This document shows positions 55,770 to 64,000 of a DNA stretch of 64,000 nt, piece after piece. How positions within the stretch are numbered: position 1 is the stretch's first letter; each line of letters begins with the position of its first letter. Where the stretch lies: assembly GCF_026659735.1 (NCBI RefSeq), contig NZ_JANSKK010000003.1, forward strand, positions 1 to 64,000, given 5' to 3'. A program made the translations under genes and the position numbers. The DNA is from Staphylococcus pettenkoferi. Lineage in GTDB: Bacteria > Bacillota > Bacilli > Staphylococcales > Staphylococcaceae. The notes beneath the pieces were generated by a model, which did no database searches, was not told the DNA's origin, and saw only the letters and a list, made by a program, of their open reading frames with translations.

Positions 55770-57437
55770 ATGTCACAAGATAAACACAAAGGTAAGATTA
55801 ATTTACCGCAACTTATATTACTCGGACTCGGTTCGTTAATTGGATCGGGCTGGCTCTTTGGTGCCTGGGAAGCATCCTCTATAGCAGGTCCAGCTGCGAT
55901 TCTGTCATGGATAATTGGTTTCATCGTTATCGGGACACTCGCATATAACTATATCGAGATTGGTGTCATGTTCCCGCAATCCGGTGGAATGAGTAACTAC
56001 GCGCAATATACGCACGGTTCGTTACTCGGCTTTATCGCTTCATGGGCGAACTGGGTGTCACTCGTAACAATCATTCCGATCGAAGCAGTATCTGCTGTTC
56101 AATATATGAGTTCATGGCCTTGGGACTGGGCGAAGTTCATGGGTCATCTAATGAATAACGGCCAAATCAGTACTGTGGGACTATTCGCGGTTTATGTCAT
56201 CATCGCGGTCTTCTCATTACTTAACTATTGGTCAGTGAAACTCTTAACATCATTTACTAGCTTAATTTCAGTGTTTAAATTAGGTGTGCCATTATTAACG
56301 ATTATCATGTTAATGTTATCTGGTTTCCACACAGGTAACTATGGTCACTCAATTAATCAATTTATGCCATATGGTAGTGCGCCAATCTTTGCGGCAACAA
56401 CTGCCTCAGGGATTATCTTCTCATTCAATGCCTTCCAGACGATCATTAATATGGGGTCTGAAGTTTATAAACCTGAGAAGAACATCGCACGTGGTGTAGT
56501 CATCTCACTCATTATCAGTGCCGTGCTCTACATCATCTTACAAAGTACGTTTATCACGTCTATGCCAACGGGTATGTTACATGAACACGGTTGGAGTGGT
56601 ATTAACTTCAACTCACCATTCGCTGACATGGCGATCTTATTGAGCTTGAACTGGCTCGCAATTCTGCTTTACATTGAAGCGGTGGTTTCGCCATTTGGTA
56701 CAGGTGTATCTTTCGTAGCGGTAACAGGACGTGTATTGCAAGCAATGGAACAGAATGGTCATATTCCTAAATTCTTAGGTAAGATTAACAAGAAATACAA
56801 CATTCCGCGTATTGCGATTGCCTTTAACGCGATTATCAGTATGGTCATGGTGACGTTATTCCGTGACTGGGGTACGTTAGCCAGCGTTATTTCAACAGCG
56901 ACGTTAGTAGCCTATCTCACAGGCCCTACGACGGTCATCGCTTTACGTAAAATGGGTCCTAAGCTACATCGCCCATTCAGAGCAGGTATGTTGAAATTTA
57001 TGGCACCATTCTCATTCGTCTTGGCTTCACTTGCTATCTATTGGGCAATGTGGCCAACGACAGCAGAAGTTATCTTTATTATCATTCTCGGTTTACCAAT
57101 TTATTTCTTCTACGAGTACAAGATGAACTGGAAGAATACGACGAAGCAAATCGGCGGTAGTTTATGGATAATCGTGTACTTAGTGATTCTTGCATTACTA
57201 TCATTCATCGGTAGTAAAGAATTTAAAGGTATCAACTTAATTCATTATCCATACGACTTCTTAGTCATTGCGATTGTTGCGTTAATCTTCTATTACATTG
57301 GTTCATCTAGTTACTTCGAAAGTAAATATTATAAGAATGCACAGAAAATCAATAAGAAAATGCGTAAAAAATTACGCGAACAACGTAAACGTGAGAAAGC
57401 AGCTAAAAAAGCTGAGAAGAAAGCACAAAAAGCATAA
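55770..57437 (+). CDS. APC-family amino acid permease
   Basis: 555 residues from ATG 55770 behind TAGGAG; upstream in-frame codons lack signals. Twelve helices; GLGSLIGSGWLFGAWEAS is the unwound helix-1 substrate motif of APC carriers. The C-terminal tail of about 30 residues is very basic (KKMRKKLREQRKREK, then KKAEKKAQKA), unusual for this family and probably cytosolic. Likely an amino acid/proton symporter or exchanger; substrate not evident. Confidence 0.87.
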   Translation: MSQDKHKGKINLPQLILLGLGSLIGSGWLFGAWEASSIAGPAAILSWIIGFIVIGTLAYNYIEIGVMFPQSGGMSNYAQYTHGSLLGFIASWANWVSLVTIIPIEAVSAVQYMSSWPWDWAKFMGHLMNNGQISTVGLFAVYVIIAVFSLLNYWSVKLLTSFTSLISVFKLGVPLLTIIMLMLSGFHTGNYGHSINQFMPYGSAPIFAATTASGIIFSFNAFQTIINMGSEVYKPEKNIARGVVISLIISAVLYIILQSTFITSMPTGMLHEHGWSGINFNSPFADMAILLSLNWLAILLYIEAVVSPFGTGVSFVAVTGRVLQAMEQNGHIPKFLGKINKKYNIPRIAIAFNAIISMVMVTLFRDWGTLASVISTATLVAYLTGPTTVIALRKMGPKLHRPFRAGMLKFMAPFSFVLASLAIYWAMWPTTAEVIFIIILGLPIYFFYEYKMNWKNTTKQIGGSLWIIVYLVILALLSFIGSKEFKGINLIHYPYDFLVIAIVALIFYYIGSSSYFESKYYKNAQKINKKMRKKLREQRKREKAAKKAEKKAQKA

Positions 57438-57449
57438 TTTAAGTGCGAT

Positions 57450-57495
57450 GCACCCCATAGTTGGAGAGCACACTCCAGCTGTGGGGTGTTTTTGT
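57450..57495 (+). terminator. APC permease terminator
   Basis: CACCCCATAG...CTGTGGGGTG with inner TGGAG/CTCCA, then TTTTTG. Confidence 0.88.
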
Positions 57496-57636
57496 GTTGA
57501 GTGGGTGTGGAGAGAAGAGGGGGTATACAAGTTGACCCAATTGTAGAAGAGGGGTGGTTATTATAATATTTCGGTCTATGGCGGGAAGACATTCGCCTTA
57601 GCTCAATTTCAATGGTGGGAATTATCGACATACAAA

Positions 57637-57670
57637 TCTCCCCTCACTACATCATATAGTGAGGGGAGAA
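57637..57670 (-). terminator. Hairpin after the M20 deacylase gene
   Basis: TCTCCCCTCACTA/TAGTGAGGGGAGA perfect 13-bp stem with a short T run on either strand. Confidence 0.7.
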
Positions 57671-57726
57671 TTGTTTCATTTTAAGAGAGTTAAGATATTG
57701 AATAATAAAGTGATTTATTTAACGCT

Positions 57727-58959
57727 TTAGCTATTTTCAAGATAAGTCGTAAAGAGCTCTACATAATACTCAGTGAAGTCGAGATATTTATCTTTACGCA
57801 CACATTCATCGATTTGATGTGGGTTCTCACCAGGACCAAACACGATGAATGGGAAGTTCTCATCTTTGTCGCGTAGTAAGTTAGACGCATCAGTAATAGC
57901 GACAGTTGGTGCTGCTTTGAAATTATCGTTGAACTTACGGTCTGCGATGGATTTACCATATTTCACGAGGTCGTTGTCACCATTCGTAAGCACAGATTCC
58001 AAGTCAAGATAAAGGTCGCTTTCAAGGTCAGCACCATTTTGGTTGTGTTTATCTATAGTCTCATTAAAGAGTTGTTTTACTTTATCATTATTGTATTCTG
58101 GAATCGTACGGATGTTGAATTCAGCTTCTGCAGAATCAGGTACAGAGTTGACTTGCGTACCGCCTGAGATGACTGTATTACTAATTACTAATCCTTCGAT
58201 AACGTCTTTGACATATTCAGGATCGATAGATTGAGGAAGTTGTGGCGCAAGTTTATCATACATACCACTTAAATCGAGCGATTGACTGCGATTACCTTTA
58301 ATAATTTGATGGTAAGCGTCGTCGATATCTTTGACGAAATCAATAAGCGGTAGTATCGCATTTTTACCAATCACAGGCATAGAACTATGTGCAGCGTGCC
58401 CTTTAGAGATAATGCGGTAGTCCATGGAACCTTTGTGCGCAATTACGAGCATGTTCTGACAAGGTTCAGCGATGACTAAGGCGTCAACCTCATCCATTTC
58501 ACCAGCTTCGTACGCTTTCTGGGAACCGAGCTGTGCTTTCTCTTCACCTGATGTCGCGATAAATTTAATGCGACCTTTCTTCAGTAAATTGTTCTCTTTA
58601 ATTTCAATCATTGCGATGGCTAAAGCAGCAAGCCCTGATTTCATATCAGCTGCACCACGACCATAGAGCATACCGTCATCTTCAGTGAGCGTAAAAGGAT
58701 CGTACGTCCACTGTTCGTGCTTACCTTCAGGAACGACGTCCATATGGCCAGAGATACCAAGTACTGGAGAACCTTCACCGATTTCCGCAATTAAGTTTCC
58801 GCGATGTTCGTCTAGTTCTTGGATGCGAGAATCAATACCGTGTTGTTTAAAGAGGTCTTGTAGGTATTGACATACCTCAATTTCGTTATCATTCACTGTA
58901 TTCATTGCCACAATGTCTGATAAGATCTGCACCTTTTCTTCATTAGAGAAAGTGCTCAT
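57727..58959 (-). CDS. ArgE/DapE-family (M20) deacylase
   Basis: 410 residues from ATG 58959, eight bases after AAAGGAG; the GTG three codons upstream overlaps the ribosome site. Zinc peptidase fold: GISGHMDVVPEG gives the first ligand His and Asp, YGRGAADMKSG the bridging Asp, and ATSGEEKAQLGS the catalytic and ligand Glu pair; a dimerisation domain sits at about residues 180-290. The call could be succinyl-diaminopimelate desuccinylase, acetylornithine deacetylase or a related amidohydrolase; no lysine or arginine genes lie nearby to decide. Confidence 0.86.
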   Translation of the reverse strand: MSTFSNEEKVQILSDIVAMNTVNDNEIEVCQYLQDLFKQHGIDSRIQELDEHRGNLIAEIGEGSPVLGISGHMDVVPEGKHEQWTYDPFTLTEDDGMLYGRGAADMKSGLAALAIAMIEIKENNLLKKGRIKFIATSGEEKAQLGSQKAYEAGEMDEVDALVIAEPCQNMLVIAHKGSMDYRIISKGHAAHSSMPVIGKNAILPLIDFVKDIDDAYHQIIKGNRSQSLDLSGMYDKLAPQLPQSIDPEYVKDVIEGLVISNTVISGGTQVNSVPDSAEAEFNIRTIPEYNNDKVKQLFNETIDKHNQNGADLESDLYLDLESVLTNGDNDLVKYGKSIADRKFNDNFKAAPTVAITDASNLLRDKDENFPFIVFGPGENPHQIDECVRKDKYLDFTEYYVELFTTYLENS

Positions 58960-59154
58960 ACCTATCACTCCTTTGTTAAGCTATTTCAAGTATACTAGTT
59001 GGGTAAAATTGATGTGAAACATATTGCTTGTGACAACAACTTTTATAATAAAAATATTAATGCGTAAATAGAATAATTCGTTGGTGCGTGGTTGAGTATA
59101 GCAAGAAAAGAAGAAGCTGTGAGATTTGATATGTACGGGGAAGTGGAATAACGC

Positions 59155-59206
59155 AGAAAAATACAGCCGAGGTAGAAACATGGATGAATAAAAAACCTCG
59201 ACTGCA
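59155..59206 (-). terminator. Terminator of the PSM-like transcript
   Basis: On the minus strand GCAGTCGAGGT...ACCTCGGCTGT followed by ATTTTTC. Confidence 0.7.
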
Positions 59207-59249
59207 TCTTTACGATATTGAAAAAGAGTTATCAGTCACTCAGTTGAAA

Positions 59250-59324
59250 TTACTTGTCTTGGAAGCCACCTGATACAAATGGAGCAAGAATTGATTTAAT
59301 TACCGCAATAATCTTTTCAACCAT
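59250..59324 (-). CDS. PSM-like amphipathic peptide
   Basis: 24 residues, beginning MVEKIIAVIKSILAPF and ending GGFQDK, with a perfect GGGAGGTGA seven bases before the ATG and a terminator downstream. The Ile/Leu/Val/Lys spacing fits an amphipathic helix up to Pro15. Size, lack of a signal peptide and composition match the phenol-soluble modulin/delta-haemolysin class, secreted by the PmtABCD exporter in staphylococci; I cannot match it to a named PSM. A short membrane toxin of another kind is the alternative. Confidence 0.62.
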   Translation of the reverse strand: MVEKIIAVIKSILAPFVSGGFQDK

Positions 59325-59646
59325 ATCAGTCACCTCCCTAAGAGAATTTCAACTCTGACTTAAAGATAACACCAGAAAGCGTGTAGATGGAGGATAATCC
59401 GTAGATGATTGTTATGAATGCATAACTGTTAAAATTTATATTTAATAAAATTCGCAAGTGTACAGAATGGAAGAGAGAAGAAGTGTTGCGGATTGTGAAA
59501 AGTATTTTCAAAACCAACAGTTATATTGATTAACAATTTCATAAACGGTATATTTAAAGTAATCGGAGGTGGCGGGAAGTTAGTGTTGAGTTTATTTAAG
59601 AAACTTATATACTGCGTCTCATTTTAATATATAAGACACGTTAAAC

Positions 59647-59753
59647 GTCGCAATAGCTGGCTGAATTGGAAAAGGGTAGATTACCTTTTTCGAAATCTAG
59701 CCAGCCTTGCGGGGGAAGGACAACGAAATCATATAGATTTCTGTCCTTCTCCC
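59647..59753 (+). repeat. Family B intergenic repeat
   Basis: Stems GCTGGCT/AGCCAGC and AGGACA-ACGAAATC.../GATTT-CTGTCCT. Compare AGCTGTCT/AGTCAGCT and GCACA/TGTGC in the copy at 48617-48712: both stems covary. Confidence 0.75.
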
Positions 59754-59813
59754 AAAAACGAAATCGAAGAATATTTAGGGATTTAATGATACATTAAGGG
59801 AAAAGGTGATGTT

Positions 59814-60557
59814 ATGAAGATATTGAATATGGGGAACAAGCGTGTAGCAAGTGAATACGCTGCAATTGAAATTATTAAACAAGTAAAAGCGCATCCTCAA
59901 ACGACGTTAGGATTAGCTACAGGAGATACAATGCTAGAGGTCTATCCTGATTTAATCGAGTTGATCAACTTAAATAAAACGGATTTATCTGAGGTGCATA
60001 CATTCAATCTGGATGAGTATGTGGGTCTAGGTGAAGGTGACAAAGATAGTTACCATACGTATATGCATGAGAACTTATTTAATCACAATTCTAGTTGGAC
60101 CGCTGAGAATATACATGTGCCAAACGGTAAAGCAGAAGATATTTCCCAGGAAATTGAAGATTACGAAGCGCAATTAGAAGCGGAAGGTCCCGTGGATATT
60201 CAATTATTAGGCATCGGTGAGAATGGACATATTGGATTCAACGAACCAGGTGCTTCATTTGAGAGCACCACGCGTGTAGTAGATTTAACGGAATCTACTA
60301 TTAATGCGAATAAAGTTCACTTTGAACGTACAGAAGATATGCCGACGCAAGCGATTTCTATGGGTTTAGGCTCAATCATGTCAGCGAAACGCATTATACT
60401 GCTTGCTTTTGGAGAAAAGAAAGCCGCTGCAATTCAACAACTCATTGAGGGCGAAGTTTCAGAAACATTGCCAGCCTCCATCTTACATCAACATGATAAC
60501 GTTGAAATTCTTGTAGATGACACAATATATCAGCAATTGGATTGGAGTAAGCAATAA
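59814..60557 (+). CDS. nagB: Glucosamine-6-phosphate deaminase
   Basis: 247 residues with AAAGGTGATG before the ATG. LGLATGDTMLEVYPDL binds the sugar phosphate, FNLDEYVGL holds catalytic Asp/Glu, and LLGIGENGHIGFNEPG contains the catalytic His; the family length is 240-260. It converts glucosamine 6-phosphate to fructose 6-phosphate and ammonia, feeding amino sugars into glycolysis. Stand-alone, without nagA. Confidence 0.94.
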   Translation: MKILNMGNKRVASEYAAIEIIKQVKAHPQTTLGLATGDTMLEVYPDLIELINLNKTDLSEVHTFNLDEYVGLGEGDKDSYHTYMHENLFNHNSSWTAENIHVPNGKAEDISQEIEDYEAQLEAEGPVDIQLLGIGENGHIGFNEPGASFESTTRVVDLTESTINANKVHFERTEDMPTQAISMGLGSIMSAKRIILLAFGEKKAAAIQQLIEGEVSETLPASILHQHDNVEILVDDTIYQQLDWSKQ

Positions 60558-60582
60558 GAATTAAATAATAGTTAGAATCATA

Positions 60583-60628
60583 AGGAAAGCTCGTAGATGC
60601 CTTTTCAAGCGATCTACGAGCTTTTTAT
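60583..60628 (+). terminator. nagB terminator
   Basis: AAAGCTCGTAGAT/ATCTACGAGCTTTTT hairpin. Confidence 0.9.
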
Positions 60629-60668
60629 AATTTTAACATCGAAATTGGAAACTACTTTTACCTAAAGT

Positions 60669-62045
60669 TTAATAACCTGAGGAAACTTCTTCTCCATCTT
60701 TATCGTATTCTGTGACGTAACCATCATCTGCATCAATCTTGTATGAGCCAGCGAGGTCGCCATCTTTATCTGTGAAAGAGAAGCCCCAAGTGTCACCATG
60801 TTTCTCAGGTTCTTGGTAAGTGTATTCATCTGTATCTAGCTTATGACCTTCGTAAGATTCAACTTTATCGATAACATTGTCACGTGTCACTGATGTATGA
60901 CTTGAACTTGAACTACTGCTGTCATCATCATCATCGTCATCTAACTTCTTATCTAGCTCTTTATCTTCATGTTCGTCGATCGCATCGTCGTCGAAAGTGA
61001 GCTCAACGTTGGTTGATTTCTCTCCGCCACTAGGACTTGAGACGTTCTCAGTATTCGATTTGAATACTTTACCTTCGACTTTCGTAGTCGCATACACTTC
61101 GACTTTGTCGTCAGCAGAGTAAGGACCGTATTCTTCATCTTCGTACTCGTCAAAGTCACTTTGTTCTTTACCGTTGATGTAAAGTTTGAGTGAGTCAGAA
61201 TCGTATGAGCTAGAGTCGATAGAGACTGTAAAGCGTTTTTGTTTAAAATTCGTTTCGGCTTGTGGTTCATTCGCGGACATATCAATTAAGAGTCCGCCTT
61301 TGAAGTTCTTACCATCGACGTTTTGTTGTGCTTTGAGGTCATAAATACCTAATGGGAAAGAACCTAGCGTTTTAGTATTTTCTTCAGTAAGATTTGACTT
61401 GCGTGTCTTACCGTTGTACTCATATTTCAATTCGCCTGAGTCGTCAGGTTCAATCGTTACTTGTTTTTTAGGCACTTCGAACGCATATTTCTTGAAAATG
61501 CCATACTGCTTACCATCACGTTTCACATCCATGACGTTTTGGTCGCCTGAAGAAACGCCCATTTGATGATAGTTATGCTTGGTCATCTTTTTACCGACAG
61601 TCTCAACTTCATCGGCGATACGAGATGGACTGTCTTCTTGCTTGATATAGCGATACCAAGCTTTTGTTTCAGTCTTAGATAAATGCTTACCGTCAGACTT
61701 TAAATGCTTAGACAAATCTCCAGTCTTGCCTTTGCGAATATCGTGGGCAATGGTCTCACTTTCTTTTTTAGCTGAAAGTTGTGAACTAATGATCTTGTAA
61801 GCCGCAAACAAAGCAACAAGGATTAACACAATAATGATCAAAATAATCCAGAAGCGTTTGTTTGAAGACTTAGATTGTGAACGTTGCTGATTTGAATCAT
61901 GCTGTGATCGATTACGGTCGGTTGTATCTTGGTTGTGGTTCGATTGTGTGTTTGAATGATGCTTGGAGTTGAGAGGCTTCCCACATTGGGTACAAATCTT
62001 CTGTCCCTCTTTGACTCGTGCACCACAGTTACCACAGAAGTTCAT
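60669..62045 (-). CDS. TcaA-like zinc-ribbon membrane protein
   Basis: 458 residues; AAAGGAGGT precedes the ATG. The N-terminal zinc ribbon CGNCGARVKEGQKICTQCG is followed by a Gln/Ser/His-rich linker, one membrane helix (about residues 68-88) and a large extracytoplasmic part. This layout and length match TcaA of S. aureus, linked to glycopeptide and teichoic-acid phenotypes, and B. subtilis YvbJ. A DDDDDDDSSSSSSS tract (about residues 372-385) separates the main domain from a C-terminal PepSY-like segment, which I do not recall in TcaA. The gene starts 16 bases after another zinc-ribbon membrane gene. Confidence 0.78.
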   Translation of the reverse strand: MNFCGNCGARVKEGQKICTQCGKPLNSKHHSNTQSNHNQDTTDRNRSQHDSNQQRSQSKSSNKRFWIILIIIVLILVALFAAYKIISSQLSAKKESETIAHDIRKGKTGDLSKHLKSDGKHLSKTETKAWYRYIKQEDSPSRIADEVETVGKKMTKHNYHQMGVSSGDQNVMDVKRDGKQYGIFKKYAFEVPKKQVTIEPDDSGELKYEYNGKTRKSNLTEENTKTLGSFPLGIYDLKAQQNVDGKNFKGGLLIDMSANEPQAETNFKQKRFTVSIDSSSYDSDSLKLYINGKEQSDFDEYEDEEYGPYSADDKVEVYATTKVEGKVFKSNTENVSSPSGGEKSTNVELTFDDDAIDEHEDKELDKKLDDDDDDDSSSSSSSHTSVTRDNVIDKVESYEGHKLDTDEYTYQEPEKHGDTWGFSFTDKDGDLAGSYKIDADDGYVTEYDKDGEEVSSGY

Positions 62046-62061
62046 AAGATACCTCCTTTAA

Positions 62062-63135
62062 TTAGTAATTGTAGTCGTCAGATGCCTGATCGAATATCTC
62101 ATTGAGTGATTCTGCAGTTTCACCGATAAGGCCAGTGATAAAACTTTCAGCTACAATACGTAAAATAAGTGCAATGATAATAAAGTAGATAAGTATCGCG
62201 TATATGACTGGCATACGTAGTTGATGTTGATGACTATTCTTCGCTAGCAAGTACACAGGTGTCACCATAAGCATTAGTAGTGACAAGATGAGTACTGTAA
62301 TTGCGATTGAAAATGCATGCATGCACATTAACAGACAACCTAAGAAGAACAACAGTACAGGTATTGTATTAATTAATACAAATTCTGATAAAAATTTCGC
62401 AAGTGAAATTTTGACATTAATCATAAGTAACAGTAAGTATGTGACAAAGAATAAGACAACTAAACCGATGAGTACATAGAATACGACTTTGATAACAGCT
62501 TGTCCTGTATCAACATTAAATTCTTGTAATAGTTTAGTTGGGAACATAATTCCAAGGAATATAGCCATAAGGATAAAACCTGCTACTAATAATGTAACCA
62601 ATGTTTTAACACTAAATGATTTAGTGCTTGAAATGACTTGGTCTGGTTGTGTAAAGGCTGTTCTAAAGAAATCTTTCATTTCATGCAGTATATCTGTTGA
62701 GTGTTGTTTGAAATCAGTTCCTTGAGGTTGTTGGTTCTGAGAAGATTGTGTATTCGCATGATGATTCTGAGTTGGTTGTGAGTTGTTCTGTTGTTGTGAA
62801 TTATTCTGATGAGGTCGCTGTTTGTATGTTGCTTGCTGATTGTCTTGAGGTTGATGATCTTGCGCTTGATGATGATTCTGTGATTCGGAACGTGCATGAT
62901 TAGAGGTTGTTCCTTCTTGATCGTATTGATGTGTCGCGTGTTGATTATTGTCTGTCTTTACTAAATGCTCTTTATGTTCTTGAGATGTATTTGTAGTTTC
63001 TGCTTGAGTATGAACTTTGTCTTTATCAGTAGAAGAAGCGGATTTATCTGTAGACGGGTCTTTTAACTTTGTCCCACATTCGCCACAGAAGATATCTTGT
63101 TCATCTACTGGCTGTCCACAATTTGGACATTTCAT
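62062..63135 (-). CDS. Zinc-ribbon polytopic membrane protein
   Basis: 357 residues from ATG 63135 (AGGGGTGA precedes; the GTG three codons earlier overlaps it). N-terminal CPNCGQPVDEQDIFCGECG zinc ribbon, a long Gln/His/Asn-rich disordered linker (about residues 25-160), then five hydrophobic segments in the C-terminal half, as in YIP1/DUF-type membrane proteins. Function unknown. It is translated upstream of the TcaA-like gene in the same operon, and both carry the same kind of zinc ribbon, which suggests a shared partner or pathway. Confidence 0.75.
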   Translation of the reverse strand: MKCPNCGQPVDEQDIFCGECGTKLKDPSTDKSASSTDKDKVHTQAETTNTSQEHKEHLVKTDNNQHATHQYDQEGTTSNHARSESQNHHQAQDHQPQDNQQATYKQRPHQNNSQQQNNSQPTQNHHANTQSSQNQQPQGTDFKQHSTDILHEMKDFFRTAFTQPDQVISSTKSFSVKTLVTLLVAGFILMAIFLGIMFPTKLLQEFNVDTGQAVIKVVFYVLIGLVVLFFVTYLLLLMINVKISLAKFLSEFVLINTIPVLLFFLGCLLMCMHAFSIAITVLILSLLMLMVTPVYLLAKNSHQHQLRMPVIYAILIYFIIIALILRIVAESFITGLIGETAESLNEIFDQASDDYNY

Positions 63136-63340
63136 GTCAATCACCCCTATTTATGTAAAATGATATTCAAAAATATAGTAACACAAAATAGTAGAAATTA
63201 AGATGACTTTTCATAAAAAAGTTGGTAAAATTAAGAAATTTTTAATAAACGGAGATGTCAGACAGTGTGAAATCGAATTATATCGTGTGTTTAGGGGCGT
63301 TTTATGCAAAAGGGGAAAGGGCGGTAAAATTTACCTAATC

Positions 63341-63382
63341 AAAAAAAGAGTCCAAATTGAAAAGTGAATTCAACTTGGACTC
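63341..63382 (-). terminator. Terminator of the NADH oxidase-like gene
   Basis: GAGTCCAA...TTGGACTC stem with inner TTGAA/TTCAA and seven T on the minus strand. Confidence 0.9.
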
Positions 63383-63410
63383 ATAATTTATAAAACTTTC
63401 ATCCACTCAA

Positions 63411-64000
63411 CTAAAAGAGCATTTGGTCACTACCGAATGTCTCGCCTAACGCTTCTTGAGCAAGCACGTTGAGGTAGTTCCAAGGGCGGTCGAAGTCGGG
63501 TTGGAAGAAGAAGTCGACCATCGCAAGTTGTTCGAGTGTCCAACCTGCGTTAATAGCAACAGAAAGTGTGTTGATAGATTCAACCATATCTTCTTTAGAC
63601 ATCAATTGACCACCAAGAATGCGATGACTATCTTTGTCATACATAATCTTCATGTGTACCGTCGCATCATCTTGCATAAATTTCGGTCTGATTGGTTCTT
63701 GAACGAATGTTGCACCTAGATTACCGTCATAACTGTCCGCTTCCGTCTCATGAAGTCCTGTTTGACCGAATTTATAGTCAAAGAGACTTAAGCCAGACGT
63801 ACCTGATACTTTCGGCATCTTCAACTGTTTACCGGCCATATTTTTAGCTGCTATCACACCTTGACGGCGAGAGTTAGTCGCTAGGGCAATATAGCGTTCT
63901 TCATTCGTAGGTGCGTAAGGGATAAGTGTTGCGTCACCACCTGCATATACGTCTTTGGCAGATGTTTGAAGATGTTCGTCAATATTGATGACACCTTTGT
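63411..64000 (-). CDS. NADH oxidase/CoA-disulfide reductase family enzyme, C-terminal part
   Basis: Partial; the N-terminus lies beyond base 64000. The frame is open through the edge and includes VYAGGDATLIPY (FAD-binding second motif) and the dimerisation domain ending DFFFQPDFDRPWNYLNVLAQEALGE. This belongs to the pyridine nucleotide-disulfide reductase group that contains water-forming NADH oxidase and CoA-disulfide reductase; the active-site Cys is outside the window, so the two cannot be told apart. Confidence 0.85.
   Translation of the reverse strand, partial: KGVINIDEHLQTSAKDVYAGGDATLIPYAPTNEERYIALATNSRRQGVIAAKNMAGKQLKMPKVSGTSGLSLFDYKFGQTGLHETEADSYDGNLGATFVQEPIRPKFMQDDATVHMKIMYDKDSHRILGGQLMSKEDMVESINTLSVAINAGWTLEQLAMVDFFFQPDFDRPWNYLNVLAQEALGETFGSDQMLF

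Larger units (their letters stand above)
58960..59813. other. M20/nagB intergenic region with PSM-like gene and family B repeat
   Basis: 850 bases holding a small peptide gene (59250-59324), its terminator (59155-59206) and a family B repeat (59647-59753). A 66-codon minus-strand frame at 58981-59181 runs through the terminator and is not called. Confidence 0.6.

Overview
This window looks like the chromosome of a Staphylococcus species. The evidence is a low-GC sequence with AGGAGG-type ribosome binding sites and several TTG/GTG starts, a YSIRK signal peptide with LPETG anchors, a CHAP-domain SsaA-like protein, the mqo/mbcS/fda group, the cudT-betB-betA choline-to-betaine genes, a TcaA-like zinc-ribbon protein and a PSM-like peptide gene. 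The species cannot be fixed from what I can see. No rRNA, tRNA, CRISPR array, prophage or transposase was recognised.

Layout. 1-12 kb: the 3' end of an SD-repeat/Rib-repeat wall adhesin, a 1000-residue minus-strand protein that joins a MurF-like ligase, a degenerate S11/PBP-like domain and a GT2 glycosyltransferase, and a 1.9-kaa YSIRK/LPETG adhesin with four Rib and eight Ig-like repeats. 12-20 kb: a CHAP secreted protein, an AEC carrier, a penicillin V acylase-like hydrolase, a quinone oxidoreductase, an acyl-CoA synthetase (MbcS-like) and malate:quinone oxidoreductase. 20-31 kb: an amidohydrolase, rbsU-rbsK, an MFS gene broken by an in-frame TGA, then a FabF paralogue divergent from an MmyB-like regulator followed by ptb-buk, a YkvI-like permease and a glutamate-racemase homologue lacking both catalytic cysteines.

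31.7-33.2 kb is gene-poor. It holds two tandem type I toxin-antitoxin-like units and two copies of a covarying hairpin element (a third lies at 37 kb). 33-43 kb: an MFS transporter, a glycerophosphodiesterase, a luciferase-like flavoenzyme, a secreted purple-acid-phosphatase-like enzyme with a lipoprotein, a ketopantoate reductase and cardiolipin synthase. 43-52 kb: class I aldolase, then cudT, betB and betA (choline uptake and oxidation to glycine betaine) with no cudC between them, and an ACS-type MFS transporter under a cre site. 52-64 kb: nucleoside hydrolase plus an alpha/beta hydrolase, a CapA-like enzyme, an APC permease, an M20 deacylase, a 24-residue PSM-like peptide gene, nagB, a zinc-ribbon membrane protein with a TcaA-like protein, and the C-terminal end of an NADH oxidase/CoA-disulfide reductase family enzyme.

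Main functional themes: cell-wall display and modification (two adhesins flanking the Mur/GT fusion); osmoprotection (cudT-betB-betA with a shared operator-like element); short/branched-chain acyl metabolism (MbcS-like, FabF paralogue, Ptb-Buk and a regulator of a fatty-acid-binding family). The most unusual items are the three-domain fusion, the tandem toxin units, the covarying repeat element and the shared -35 hexamer between fabF and its neighbouring regulator.
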